From an uncultured Erysipelotrichaceae bacterium (lineage in GTDB: Bacteria; Bacillota_I; Bacilli_A; Erysipelotrichales; Coprobacillaceae), in assembly GCA_900538465.1 (NCBI GenBank), contig UPXV01000021.1, forward strand, positions 1-49,004: a stretch of 49,004 nucleotides of DNA, written 5' to 3'. The notes under the pieces are model-generated. The model saw only the letters and a list, made by a program, of their open reading frames with translations, made no database searches and was not told the origin of the DNA. The position numbers and the translations under genes are program-made. Shown here piece after piece: positions 1 through 7,267 of the stretch (position 1 is the first letter of the stretch; each line of letters opens with the position of its first letter).

Positions 1-334
1 TTAGTTCTATATGACTATTATACAATTTTACCCAATTTTTTATAGGACTAGATGATGGAATATGATATTTTATTGCCAAATCATCATATGATTCTCCACC
101 ATTGAGATAATCTAATACGACCTGTTTTTTAAAATTCTTTGTATAAGATGCATTTGTATGAGATATATCAAATGCACTTTCACCAAATGCATTATATTTT
201 TTTACCCAGCTACTCACTATATTAGCTGCTGTATTTATTTCTTTGGCTAAAGAGATGGTTGATCCTTCACCCTCTAAATATCTTTTGACAATACTTAATT
301 TTAATTCTTTTGAATATTTATTTTTTCTTCTCAA
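1..334 (-). CDS. IS3-family transposase OrfA, 3' end cut by window edge
   Basis: Reading leftwards from a TTG at 334 preceded by GGAGG, an open frame of 111 codons runs off the window without a stop. It holds two helix-turn-helix units, each ending in a conserved tryptophan segment (SSWVKKYNAFG and IKNWVKLYN), with EGEGSTISLAKE and GGESYDDLAIKY as the recognition helices. This is the layout of the first ORF of IS3/IS150-type elements, which binds the inverted repeats and is fused to the DDE integrase OrfB by frameshifting. OrfB would lie outside the window. The element end should lie between this gene and the flavodoxin-like gene stop at 402; a small dyad (CAGTGT/ACACTG, 353-374) is there. 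A TTG start is inferred from the ribosome binding site, as no ATG is in register. Confidence 0.8.
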   Translation of the reverse strand, partial: MRRKNKYSKELKLSIVKRYLEGEGSTISLAKEINTAANIVSSWVKKYNAFGESAFDISHTNASYTKNFKKQVVLDYLNGGESYDDLAIKYHIPSSSPIKNWVKLYNSHIEL

Positions 335-401
335 TATAAAAACCTCCCATATCAGTGTTTAATTATTTACACTGTCTACTGGGAGGTTATCATATCATTC
401 G

Positions 402-914
402 CTATAAGCTTTTTGTTTTCAATTTTTTTATTTTATGAGCAAATATTTTAATCTCTTCATCATTAAAGTTTTGAAAAATATCAGCATCTTTTTGTTTTTG
501 AATAACTGGAGAACGTTTATTCATGACTTGGAGAACCATTTTTTCAGTAATCGAAAGTTCAGGATAATATAACGCACCACCTAATCCTGCAATGACTTTC
601 ATATCTTTTAAGATTTGATAATCAAAAGCATGAGTAACATATGTCATAAATTCACTTTGTAATATTCCCACAACATAGAGACAATATTTTCTTGGTACAA
701 GTATGTCTTGATGATTCTTTACAAAAGAAACAATATCTTGTTCTAACTTTCCATAATAAACAGGTGTTCCTATAATAATGACATCTGCTTTTTGTAATGT
801 CTCATAATCAAGATCATCTATATTCATCAATAAGCAATCATTAATATATTGATTAATGACTTTTCCAATCTTGCGAGTTGCACCATGTCTTGTTTTATAA
901 AGTATGACTCTCAT
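402..914 (-). CDS. Flavodoxin-domain protein (HemG/Flavodoxin_5-like)
   Basis: A 170-residue protein beginning MRVILYKTRHGATRKIGK. A beta strand followed by T-x-x-G-x-T/A-x-x-x-A/I is the FMN-phosphate loop of flavodoxins, and VIIIGTPVYYGKLE is the second flavin-binding stretch. The length fits flavodoxin-fold quinone reductases or HemG-like proteins, with an extra helical tail rich in Lys/Phe. It probably carries FMN and moves electrons in the cytoplasm, but the partner is unknown. An upstream ATG at 944 is in frame; I prefer 914 because AAGGGG sits nine bases before it. No operon partner: the transposase lies downstream and HU upstream with its own terminator. Confidence 0.7.
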   Translation of the reverse strand: MRVILYKTRHGATRKIGKVINQYINDCLLMNIDDLDYETLQKADVIIIGTPVYYGKLEQDIVSFVKNHQDILVPRKYCLYVVGILQSEFMTYVTHAFDYQILKDMKVIAGLGGALYYPELSITEKMVLQVMNKRSPVIQKQKDADIFQNFNDEEIKIFAHKIKKLKTKSL

Positions 915-984
915 GTCCATCATCCCCTTATCTATAGTGTACATGAATTTTCTCTATTAATCACGTCTTTTTAATCATTACTAA

Positions 985-1009
985 CAAAAAAAGTGCCAAA
1001 AGGCACTTT
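985..1009 (-). terminator. Intrinsic terminator of the HU gene
   Basis: An 8-bp stem AAAGTGCC/GGCACTTT (990-997 with 1002-1009) and a 4-base loop, followed on the minus strand by a run of T. It lies a few bases past the HU stop codon. Confidence 0.85.
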
Positions 1010-1014
1010 ATTGA

Positions 1015-1293
1015 TTATTTTCCGTTAACAACGTTTTTTAAAGATGAGCTAGCTTTGAAAGCTGGAACTTTACTAGCAGCAATAGTCATAGTTTCTCCAG
1101 TTCTTGGATTACGTCCAGTTCTTGCTTCTCTAGATCTAACTTCAAAAGTACCAAAACCTTTTAAAGTGATTTTGTCTCCTGCTTTTAAAACATCAGTGAC
1201 TGATTCAACGAAAGCATTAACAGCAGCTTCAGCTTGAGCTTTTGTTAATCCAGCACTTGCAGCTACTTTTTCTACTAATTCAGTTTTGTTCAT
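1015..1293 (-). CDS. hup: HU-family DNA-binding protein
   Basis: 92 residues, the normal length of HU. The N-terminal helical dimerisation part (1-40) is followed by the hallmark GFGTF (46-50) and the arm motif RNPRTGE (61-67) containing the proline that intercalates into DNA; the C-terminal helix ends VVNGK. HU is a homodimeric nucleoid protein that bends DNA without strong sequence preference. GGAGA precedes the ATG. It stands alone with its own terminator. IHF is unlikely in this lineage. Confidence 0.95.
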   Translation of the reverse strand: MNKTELVEKVAASAGLTKAQAEAAVNAFVESVTDVLKAGDKITLKGFGTFEVRSREARTGRNPRTGETMTIAASKVPAFKASSSLKNVVNGK

Positions 1294-1390
1294 ATTATAT
1301 TCTCCATTTCTATGTAAATTTAGGGAGTTTCCCTAAACTGTATTATAATACAATTTATGGATAATGTACAGTTAAAAGAACGAATTCCCA

Positions 1391-1416
1391 AAGAAAAAGA
1401 AAGCCTTGGCTTTCTT
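1391..1416 (-). terminator. Terminator overlapping the end of the threonine aldolase gene
   Basis: A stem AAGAAAGC/GCTTTCTT around CTTG, then T-rich sequence on the minus strand (complement of 1391-1398). It closes the leftward fumarase/aldolase operon. Confidence 0.75.
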
Positions 1417-2434
1417 AAAGAGTTTCAATCAATTTTGCAAAGCGTGTTGCTTCTTCTTCTTGAGTTGCCCATGAAGTCACAATTCTGATTCTTTCATGCT
1501 TCAAATCCAATTTTTTAATATGGGTAACCATGAATTCAGTTTCTATTTTTGAAATCACATCACAAGGCAAATCAACAAAAACTTGATTTGTACATGAAGG
1601 TGCAAAAATAGGATATCCTTTATTTTCTAATGCTTCTTTAATAATCATACACATTTCATTTTCATGACGACCAATATCTTCATAAAGTGAATCTTTTAAA
1701 AGGGTATAGAATTGTACACCTAATAATCTTCCTTTTGCAAGCATTGCTCCTTTTTGTTTGATTTGATAACGAAAATCCTTTTTTAAAGTTTCATTTAAGA
1801 TAACCAATGCTTCTCCAAACATAGCACCCATTTTTGTTCCACCAATATAAAACGCATCAACATTTTTGGCAATATCAGCCATTGATGGCGCATCATCTAA
1901 AACAAGTGCACTTCCAAGTCTTGCCCCATCAAGGAATAAATACAAACCTTTTTGACGTGTATAAGCACTTAATTCTTCTAATTCTTTTTTTGTATAATAG
2001 ATTCCTAATTCTGTTGTTTGAGAAATATAAACCATAGCAGGTTTTACCATATGTTCATCTGTATGTTCATCTAATAATTCTTGAACCATAGAAACAGTCA
2101 CTTTTCCTTGATGATGAGGTTTTGTAATGACTTTATGTCCTGTTGCTTCAATTGAACCCGTTTCATGAACATTAATATGTCCTTCATCACTTGCAATAAC
2201 AGCTTCATAATCTTTTAAAGCATGTGAAATAAACGTCATATTAGTTTGTGTTCCCCCAACTAAAAAATGAACATCAGCATTCTTATTTTGAATACGTTTT
2301 TGAATAACTTCTCTTGCCTTTTGACAATATTCATCACAACCATATCCAACAGTTTGTTCCCCATTTGTATGAATTAAAGCATCCAATACCAATGGATGTG
2401 CTCCTTCACTATAATCATTTAAAAAACTATACAT
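1415..2434 (-). CDS. Low-specificity threonine aldolase family, PLP enzyme
   Basis: 339 residues of the beta-eliminating lyase/threonine aldolase fold (aspartate aminotransferase superfamily). Visible PLP-site features: VGGTQTN phosphate-binding loop (59-65), His86 that stacks on the cofactor in DEGHINVHE, Asp169 in FLDGARLG, and the Schiff-base Lys201 in YIGGTKMGAMFG. The reaction expected is cleavage of L-threonine or L-allo-threonine to glycine and acetaldehyde. It is the last gene of a leftward operon, eight bases behind an RpiR regulator and downstream of fumarase. The regulator may therefore sense an amino-acid-derived signal, which is inference. Substrate stereochemistry cannot be read from sequence. 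Confidence 0.85.
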   Translation of the reverse strand: MYSFLNDYSEGAHPLVLDALIHTNGEQTVGYGCDEYCQKAREVIQKRIQNKNADVHFLVGGTQTNMTFISHALKDYEAVIASDEGHINVHETGSIEATGHKVITKPHHQGKVTVSMVQELLDEHTDEHMVKPAMVYISQTTELGIYYTKKELEELSAYTRQKGLYLFLDGARLGSALVLDDAPSMADIAKNVDAFYIGGTKMGAMFGEALVILNETLKKDFRYQIKQKGAMLAKGRLLGVQFYTLLKDSLYEDIGRHENEMCMIIKEALENKGYPIFAPSCTNQVFVDLPCDVISKIETEFMVTHIKKLDLKHERIRIVTSWATQEEEATRFAKLIETL

Positions 2435-2442
2435 TCTTCTCC

Positions 2443-3267
2443 CTACTTTCTATATAATAATCCATATCTGACATATATTAAATTTAATAAACTCAAAAAA
2501 TTCATGGTTCCTTGAATTGATGATTCTGTATAATCACTTTCTGTTCCATCAATACGACAAATATAATCAATCGCATCATTTTGATAGTCTTGATTCATTG
2601 TCAAAAGCAATATTTGAGGATGATGTTCTTGAATTTTTTCTACCAAAGGATCAATCAATTGCTTTCTTGCACGCACTGTAATAATAATAACTAAACTATC
2701 ATTATCTATCATATCTAGTCTTTGAATTTCATCACCACGTTCTACGAAAGCATAAACAAATTTTCTTAATTTTAACATTTTCATTTGAAAATCATTAGAA
2801 ATAATCTTATTAAACTGATAACCAATCATATGAACTTTTTTCGCATGATAAATCATTTCACATATTTTATCAATTTCATGAATATTAATGCTTTGATGAA
2901 CCAACTGTAATGAAGAAACAGCTTCATTATACATTTTATCAACTAAATAAATAGGATTTTTGATAATCTCATCTTGTTCACTTAAATCTACATGAATTTC
3001 ATTTTCAGCCAATTGTAAAGCAATTGCCATTTCTCTTTTAAAATTAGCAAAACTTTTACAATTCAAATCTTTACAAAAACGAGAAATTGTAGCTGGTGAA
3101 GTGTAACACAAATCAGCCAAATCATTAATACTGATATCTGGAATTTTATCAAGATGCGTTAAAATAGTATGAGCAATTGTATAATACATATCTTGTGATG
3201 AAGAAACATTAACATATGACATGAGTGTATAAAGAATATCGACTTCATTATAATTATTCTTTTCCAT
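2443..3267 (-). CDS. RpiR/MurR-family transcriptional regulator (fum operon, internal)
   Basis: 274 residues. The N-terminal HTH_6 domain (about 1-80) carries the family signature SPATISRFCKDL, and the C-terminal part (about 110-270) is a SIS sugar-phosphate-isomerase-like domain with VHMIGYQFNK and SLVIIITVRARKQ. Such proteins bind DNA as dimers and sense phosphorylated sugars or related metabolites. The gene overlaps the end of fumB by 14 bases and is followed by the aldolase gene after eight bases, so all are cotranscribed. The usual Ser in the SIS phosphate loop is not obvious (V-R-A-R instead), so the ligand may differ from a sugar phosphate. It is a distant paralog of the regulator at 4726-5550. 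Confidence 0.88.
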   Translation of the reverse strand: MEKNNYNEVDILYTLMSYVNVSSSQDMYYTIAHTILTHLDKIPDISINDLADLCYTSPATISRFCKDLNCKSFANFKREMAIALQLAENEIHVDLSEQDEIIKNPIYLVDKMYNEAVSSLQLVHQSINIHEIDKICEMIYHAKKVHMIGYQFNKIISNDFQMKMLKLRKFVYAFVERGDEIQRLDMIDNDSLVIIITVRARKQLIDPLVEKIQEHHPQILLLTMNQDYQNDAIDYICRIDGTESDYTESSIQGTMNFLSLLNLIYVRYGLLYRK

Positions 3268-3823
3268 AATTGTGCTCCTTCAAATAATTTTCTCTGCCTA
3301 TTTCATAAAGATCTTTCCCATAAGCATCAATAATAACTGTAAGTGGTAAATCTTTTACATATAATTTACGAATTGCTTCTGGTCCTAAATCATCAAAAGC
3401 AATCACTTCACAAGATTCAACACATTTTCCAATATAAGCTCCCGCTCCACCAATGGCACCAAAATAAACACCTTGATAAGCCATCATAGCTTCTTTTACT
3501 GCTTGATTGCGATAACCTTTTCCAATCATTCCACGCAACCCTAACGATAACATTGTTGGTGCATAAGCATCCATACGTCCCGATGTTGTTGGGCCACCAC
3601 TGCCAAATACAGCTCCTGGTTTTGCCGGTGTGGGTCCTACATAATAGATAACTTGATCTTTCACATCAAATGGTAAATCCTTACCTTCTTCAACAAGGGC
3701 TGCTAAACGTTTATGAGCCGCATCTCGACCAGTATAAATGATTCCCGTTAATAGCACTTGATCCCCAGCATGTAACAGTAAAGCATCATCACGTGTCAAA
3801 GGCGTTGTTATTGTTTTCATCAT
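3254..3823 (-). CDS. fumB: Class I fumarase / tartrate dehydratase, beta subunit
   Basis: 189 residues, matching the C-terminal domain of class I Fe-S hydro-lyases when encoded as a separate subunit. The family glycine-rich stretch GPTTSGRMDAYAP and YFGAIGGAGA, with a conserved Cys at VESCEV, are present. With the alpha subunit it should reversibly hydrate fumarate to malate in the cytoplasm, using an oxygen-sensitive [4Fe-4S] cluster. The start codon overlaps the alpha stop (ATGA), with AAGGAGG seven bases upstream. L-tartrate or mesaconate as the substrate cannot be excluded. Confidence 0.88.
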   Translation of the reverse strand: MMKTITTPLTRDDALLLHAGDQVLLTGIIYTGRDAAHKRLAALVEEGKDLPFDVKDQVIYYVGPTPAKPGAVFGSGGPTTSGRMDAYAPTMLSLGLRGMIGKGYRNQAVKEAMMAYQGVYFGAIGGAGAYIGKCVESCEVIAFDDLGPEAIRKLYVKDLPLTVIIDAYGKDLYEIGRENYLKEHNYGKE

Positions 3824-4662
3824 AGGATAACCTCCTTATGTCTTGCAACATGGCAACAAATACTCACTGCAACTGGCATTGCGGCAATATGAGTTGGGAA
3901 CGTTTCAATATTTAAAGACAAAGCTGTTGTTTTTCCACCATAACCAGCTGGTCCAATACCACTTTGATTGATTTTTTCTAATAATTCTTCTTCTAAAGCT
4001 TGATAACGTTGATCAGGATGATGACTTCCAATCTCTCTTAACATTGCTTTTTTAGCAAGCAACGTCACACGATCGAAAGATCCACCAATCCCCACACCAA
4101 TAACCATTGGTGGACAAGCATTCGGTCCAGCATCATTCACAACTTTCATGACAAAGTCTTTAACCCCTTCAACACCATCACTTGGCTTTAACATTTTAAC
4201 TTGACTCATATTTTCACTTCCAAAGCCCTTTGGTGCAACAATAATTTTTAACTGATCCCCTTCAACAATATCATAAGAAATAATAGCTGGTGTATTGTCT
4301 TTGGTATTGATACGATCAAACATTGGATCGTCCACAACACTCTTTCTTAAATACCCATCTTGATAACCTTGACGAACACCTTCTTGAATTGCTTCATTTA
4401 AAGAACCTTGAACATGAACATCTTGTCCTATTTCTACAAAGATACAAGCCATCCCCGTATCTTGACAAATAGGCGCTTGATTAACATGAGCAATCTTGGC
4501 ATTTTCTTTTAAAACATGAAGTGTTTCTTTAGCAATTATACCATCTTCTTTTTCATAAGCATCCTCTAATGCTTTTTGAACATCACATGGCAATGTGTAA
4601 TTGGCTTCCATGCATAATCTTCTCACTTCACTTATAATTGTTTCTTGACTTATTTCTTTCAT
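3820..4662 (-). CDS. fumA: Class I fumarase / tartrate dehydratase, alpha subunit
   Basis: 280 residues, the usual length of the Fe-S alpha subunit. Cluster ligands are visible: Cys66 in PICQDTG, Cys183 in NACPPMVIG and Cys269/270 in SICCHVAR; GIGGSFD follows the second ligand. It forms the catalytic hydro-lyase with the overlapping beta subunit. Pathway role (inference): the reductive malate-fumarate-succinate branch or amino acid catabolism in a fermenter without a full TCA cycle. A promoter lies 25-50 bases upstream, separated from the preceding regulator by a terminator, so the four-gene unit fumA-fumB-rpiR-aldolase starts here. GAGGGG precedes the ATG. Confidence 0.9.
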   Translation of the reverse strand: MKEISQETIISEVRRLCMEANYTLPCDVQKALEDAYEKEDGIIAKETLHVLKENAKIAHVNQAPICQDTGMACIFVEIGQDVHVQGSLNEAIQEGVRQGYQDGYLRKSVVDDPMFDRINTKDNTPAIISYDIVEGDQLKIIVAPKGFGSENMSQVKMLKPSDGVEGVKDFVMKVVNDAGPNACPPMVIGVGIGGSFDRVTLLAKKAMLREIGSHHPDQRYQALEEELLEKINQSGIGPAGYGGKTTALSLNIETFPTHIAAMPVAVSICCHVARHKEVIL

Positions 4663-4686
4663 CTTCGACCCCTCTTTGTTAGGTCT

Positions 4687-4715
4687 ATTATATATAATTT
4701 TACATATAAGAACAA
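4687..4715 (-). promoter_or_regulatory. Promoter of the fumA operon
   Basis: On the minus strand: -35 TTGTTC (4710-4715), 17-base spacer, -10 TATAAT (4687-4692), upstream of fumA. The perfect -10 and correct spacing support it; the -35 is weak, as expected for a regulated promoter. Confidence 0.6.
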
Positions 4716-4751
4716 GAAAAAAGAATTAAAGGATATGTCCCTTTAATTCTT
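4712..4751 (-). terminator. Terminator of the upstream RpiR gene
   Basis: A perfect 12-bp stem AAGAATTAAAGG/CCTTTAATTCTT (4721-4732 with 4740-4751) with a 7-base loop, then T-rich sequence on the minus strand. It overlaps the last codons of the regulator gene and separates it from the fumA promoter. Confidence 0.85.
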
Positions 4752-5550
4752 GTAAAGACGGATAGTATAATGAATAGTATCTTAATGACATCAATTCAAC
4801 TGCAGTTAATAAACTATGTTTCCCTGTTTTACGGTTTTTAGCTTGTCCCAATAAGATTCGATGATCAGTAGGAATCTTTAAATCCAAATCAGGATTACAT
4901 GTAATCAAAACAACCTTACAACCAGATTTTTTTATATATTGAAGAATCTTATATCCACTTCCTGTAAAATAACCATTGACGGTTAAAATTACAGCAACAC
5001 TGTCACTTGTTAATTCCTTTGCACAATCTAATTGACGTGAAGAATCCATATAAGCCATTGTAAACTTTTCTAACATCAATAAATCAGTTTGAAAATGCAA
5101 AGCAGCACTTTGTGAAAATTGTGTTCCAAAAAATGCTATTGAATCACTATCATGAATCAGTTTTAAAAATGCATCGACTTCTTTCCAATCTAGAATATGA
5201 GGCAAATCAGAAATATAGTGAATCACTTGATTAACATATTCTTGTGTTGCCATTTCAGGATTGTTTTTCATTGTTTCTAAAGGAATATTAATTAAATTGT
5301 TAAACTTTTTATCATCAGAATGAAATGTATAACATTCTTGTTTTAAATGAGCAAAATTTTCATAACCAAGAGCTCTACAAAAACGTGAAATCGTTGCCGG
5401 TGAAACAAAACATTCACTTGCCAATTCACTAATTCGCATATCAGCAATGCGATAAAAGTTATTTGCCATAAACCATGCAATGTTATAGTTTGTATCATTT
5501 TCTTGTGCTGTATCTAAAAAAATAATTAATCGATAAAAAAGATTTTTCAT
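4726..5550 (-). CDS. RpiR/MurR-family transcriptional regulator (upstream of fumA)
   Basis: 274 residues with the HTH_6 signature SPATISRFCRALGYENF near residues 48-64 and a C-terminal SIS domain (AFFGTQFSQSAALHF; DSVAVILTVNGYF). The SIS loop S-Q-S-A-A resembles a phosphate-binding S-x-S more closely than the paralog at 2443-3267 does. It lies directly upstream of fumA on the same strand but with its own terminator, so it is a separate unit likely to control the next operon. Two RpiR proteins flanking one enzyme pair is unusual; they could sense different signals or form a mixed dimer (inference). Confidence 0.87.
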   Translation of the reverse strand: MKNLFYRLIIFLDTAQENDTNYNIAWFMANNFYRIADMRISELASECFVSPATISRFCRALGYENFAHLKQECYTFHSDDKKFNNLINIPLETMKNNPEMATQEYVNQVIHYISDLPHILDWKEVDAFLKLIHDSDSIAFFGTQFSQSAALHFQTDLLMLEKFTMAYMDSSRQLDCAKELTSDSVAVILTVNGYFTGSGYKILQYIKKSGCKVVLITCNPDLDLKIPTDHRILLGQAKNRKTGKHSLLTAVELMSLRYYSLYYPSLQELKGHIL

Positions 5551-5851
5551 CCATCCACCTACTTTCTTCAGTATTCATCAAATATATTTGTTTATCATTA
5601 ATCTCATTTGTTTTTCTTCTAGTATTACTTTATCTTCTTTTATGGAAAATGTCAAAGTATAATTCTCAGTTAGATTATGAAATTAAAAATTTTGTTGATT
5701 TTTAGTTTTTATTTTATATCCATACTTATCATGAAATAGATTTGTTCTCTTTAGAATCATAAAAATCTTTTTTAAAATGTTGTAGCGTCTACTTATAAAG
5801 AAATCACATATTTTTCGATAATTTTTATTTATTTTCCCCATATATATGTGC
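5551..5851. other. Intergenic stretch without a gene
   Basis: About 300 bases of very AT-rich DNA between the RpiR gene start and the small-RNA promoter. No open frame with a ribosome binding site is visible. It should contain the leftward RpiR promoter. I see no riboswitch-like structure. Confidence 0.5.
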
Positions 5852-5857
5852 TATACT
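5852..5857 (+). promoter_or_regulatory. Extended -10 promoter of the small RNA
   Basis: TGCTATACT is an extended -10 (TG-n-TATACT), placed seven bases before the first hairpin. No good -35 is visible at 17 bases, which extended -10 promoters tolerate. Confidence 0.5.
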
Positions 5858-5863
5858 ATGCCC

Positions 5864-5977
5864 GTAGTCAGAAATATTTGTTTTCCCTTCAAATATGACT
5901 ACTCATGATATCCTTTCCCAAACTGATATCAAATATAAATGCAGATAAGGACTCCCACCTTACCTGCATTATTTTTT
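5864..5977 (+). ncRNA. Putative small RNA with three C-rich hairpin loops
   Basis: About 114 bases without an open frame that fold into three successive hairpins. Hairpin 1: GTAGTC + ATATTTG paired with CAAATAT + GACTAC (5864-5902, a 4-base bulge), loop TTTTCCCTT. Hairpin 2: TGATATC/GATATCA (5906-5931), loop CTTTCCCAAACT. Hairpin 3: AATGCAG-A-TAAGG/CCTTA-C-CTGCATT (5938-5970), loop ACTCCCA, followed by six T: an intrinsic terminator. Each loop shows a CCC core next to U (UCCC), the motif that RsaE/RoxS-type and other Staphylococcus small RNAs use to pair with Shine-Dalgarno sequences. An extended -10 lies just upstream. The 3' end overlaps the stop codon of the convergent surface protein gene. 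The alternative is a leftward terminator plus chance hairpins. Confidence 0.55.
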
Positions 5978-7156
5978 CTTTAATGATTTCATAACAATCC
6001 AAACCCCACAACTCACTAACATCAAAAAGATAAAAACTGTGAGATGTGTTTCATCAGATGTTTGAACTTGGAGTTGACTCGCCTGTTTTTCAGGCGATTT
6101 TTTTTGTTTTGGTAATTCTTTTTTTTGAAAAGAAGCATAAAAAGATAAATCATGGTTTGGCATTTTTATTTGAGTAGATGGCAAATCATTTTTCCCATCT
6201 CCATCTTTATGATGACTCCATCCTAAAAAAGTATATCCTTCTTTAAAAAAAGACTGATGATAGATGGAAATCATTTCACTTGGAAAATGTTGTTCTTCAT
6301 AAACAAGTTGATCATCTACAAAATAACGAACCTTATAGTGTTGTTTTAATAAACGAATTGAAAATTGATATGTTTGAGAAGAATGAAGAAATGTTTGACT
6401 TGATATTAATGCATTCTCATAAGTCAACGTTGTATCTGGATCACATGCAGTAGGTGATGTATATGTTTTTGGACATTCTATTTCAAGACGAAATGTTTCT
6501 TTATCCAAATGATTACAAAATTGATAATAACCTTTTTCATCTGTTAATGTTGTGTCAATTAAATCATTGTTTTGCCATAAATTGACTTTCATATTGGCTA
6601 GTGGGTAAGATTCACTTTGTTGAAGTGTTTGTTGATAAGAAAGTTCTCCTTTTACAAGAATGGGTTGAAATTGCAATTGAATATCTATTTGATGTGTTGA
6701 CAAGGATTCTAAAGTATCAGATGATAAATGATAGGAAATCGGTATCATATATTGTTGATCAACAAAAATGCGTTGTTGAATGATGATATCTTGTAATTGT
6801 TGAAAAGCTATTGAATGATGATCTTGATACTCAGAAAGAGGATAATCTTGTGACATATGAAAGAAACCTAAATAAAGATTTTCTTGTGGTACATCTTCAT
6901 CTGGAATAATTTCAATAGATTGTAATTGTAAATCATATTTTGTTGAATTGAGAATTGTGAAGGATTGTTGATATGTTTCTTCGTTTTGTATATGATGTGG
7001 TTCATCAAATGAAAGTGTATGAATAACAAGTTGTTGATTGATAAGATCTTCTTGAGTTATCACTTTTTGAGAACTTTGATGCCCCTCATCTTCAGCATGA
7101 ATAGGTGTAAAAGATGAACACAATAACATGATGATGATAAAAATATATTTTTTCAT
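5969..7156 (-). CDS. Membrane-anchored surface protein with SpaA-like and InlB repeat domains
   Basis: 395 residues. Residues 1-21 are a signal peptide (hydrophobic run, then TPIHA cleavage). About 180-270 is a SpaA/Cna-B prealbumin-like beta domain (NLWQNNDLIDTTLTDEKGYYQF). About 285-345 is a Listeria-Bacteroides (InlB B) repeat ending FLGWSHHKDGDG...DLSFYASF. The C-terminus is a Lys-rich spacer, a transmembrane helix (373-391) and KSLKKK. There is no LPxTG before the helix, so it is probably held by the membrane helix rather than by sortase. Four copper-like HxH patterns are absent; the function is likely adhesion or wall structure, not known. Single-gene unit. Confidence 0.75.
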   Translation of the reverse strand: MKKYIFIIIMLLCSSFTPIHAEDEGHQSSQKVITQEDLINQQLVIHTLSFDEPHHIQNEETYQQSFTILNSTKYDLQLQSIEIIPDEDVPQENLYLGFFHMSQDYPLSEYQDHHSIAFQQLQDIIIQQRIFVDQQYMIPISYHLSSDTLESLSTHQIDIQLQFQPILVKGELSYQQTLQQSESYPLANMKVNLWQNNDLIDTTLTDEKGYYQFCNHLDKETFRLEIECPKTYTSPTACDPDTTLTYENALISSQTFLHSSQTYQFSIRLLKQHYKVRYFVDDQLVYEEQHFPSEMISIYHQSFFKEGYTFLGWSHHKDGDGKNDLPSTQIKMPNHDLSFYASFQKKELPKQKKSPEKQASQLQVQTSDETHLTVFIFLMLVSCGVWIVMKSLKKK

Positions 7157-7223
7157 TGTTATAACTCCTTTACACTGTATATGTTTTCCTCATTTCTTTT
7201 ATTTATACTTTTTCTTGATTATC

Positions 7224-7258
7224 AAAAAAAGAATAACCTCATAAACAAGATTATTCTT
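7224..7258 (-). terminator. Terminator of the dipeptidase operon
   Basis: Stem AAGAATAA/TTATTCTT (7229-7236 with 7251-7258), followed on the minus strand by seven T. It lies ten bases past the M19 dipeptidase stop. Confidence 0.8.
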
Positions 7259-7267
7259 TCATTTTAT

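Noticed and set aside
1055..1237. 60-codon plus-strand ORF opposite HU
   Set aside because: Antisense shadow of the conserved HU gene; no start signal.
5864..5977. tracrRNA for a type II CRISPR system
   Set aside because: No cas gene, repeat array or anti-repeat in the window; C-rich loops fit a regulatory RNA better.
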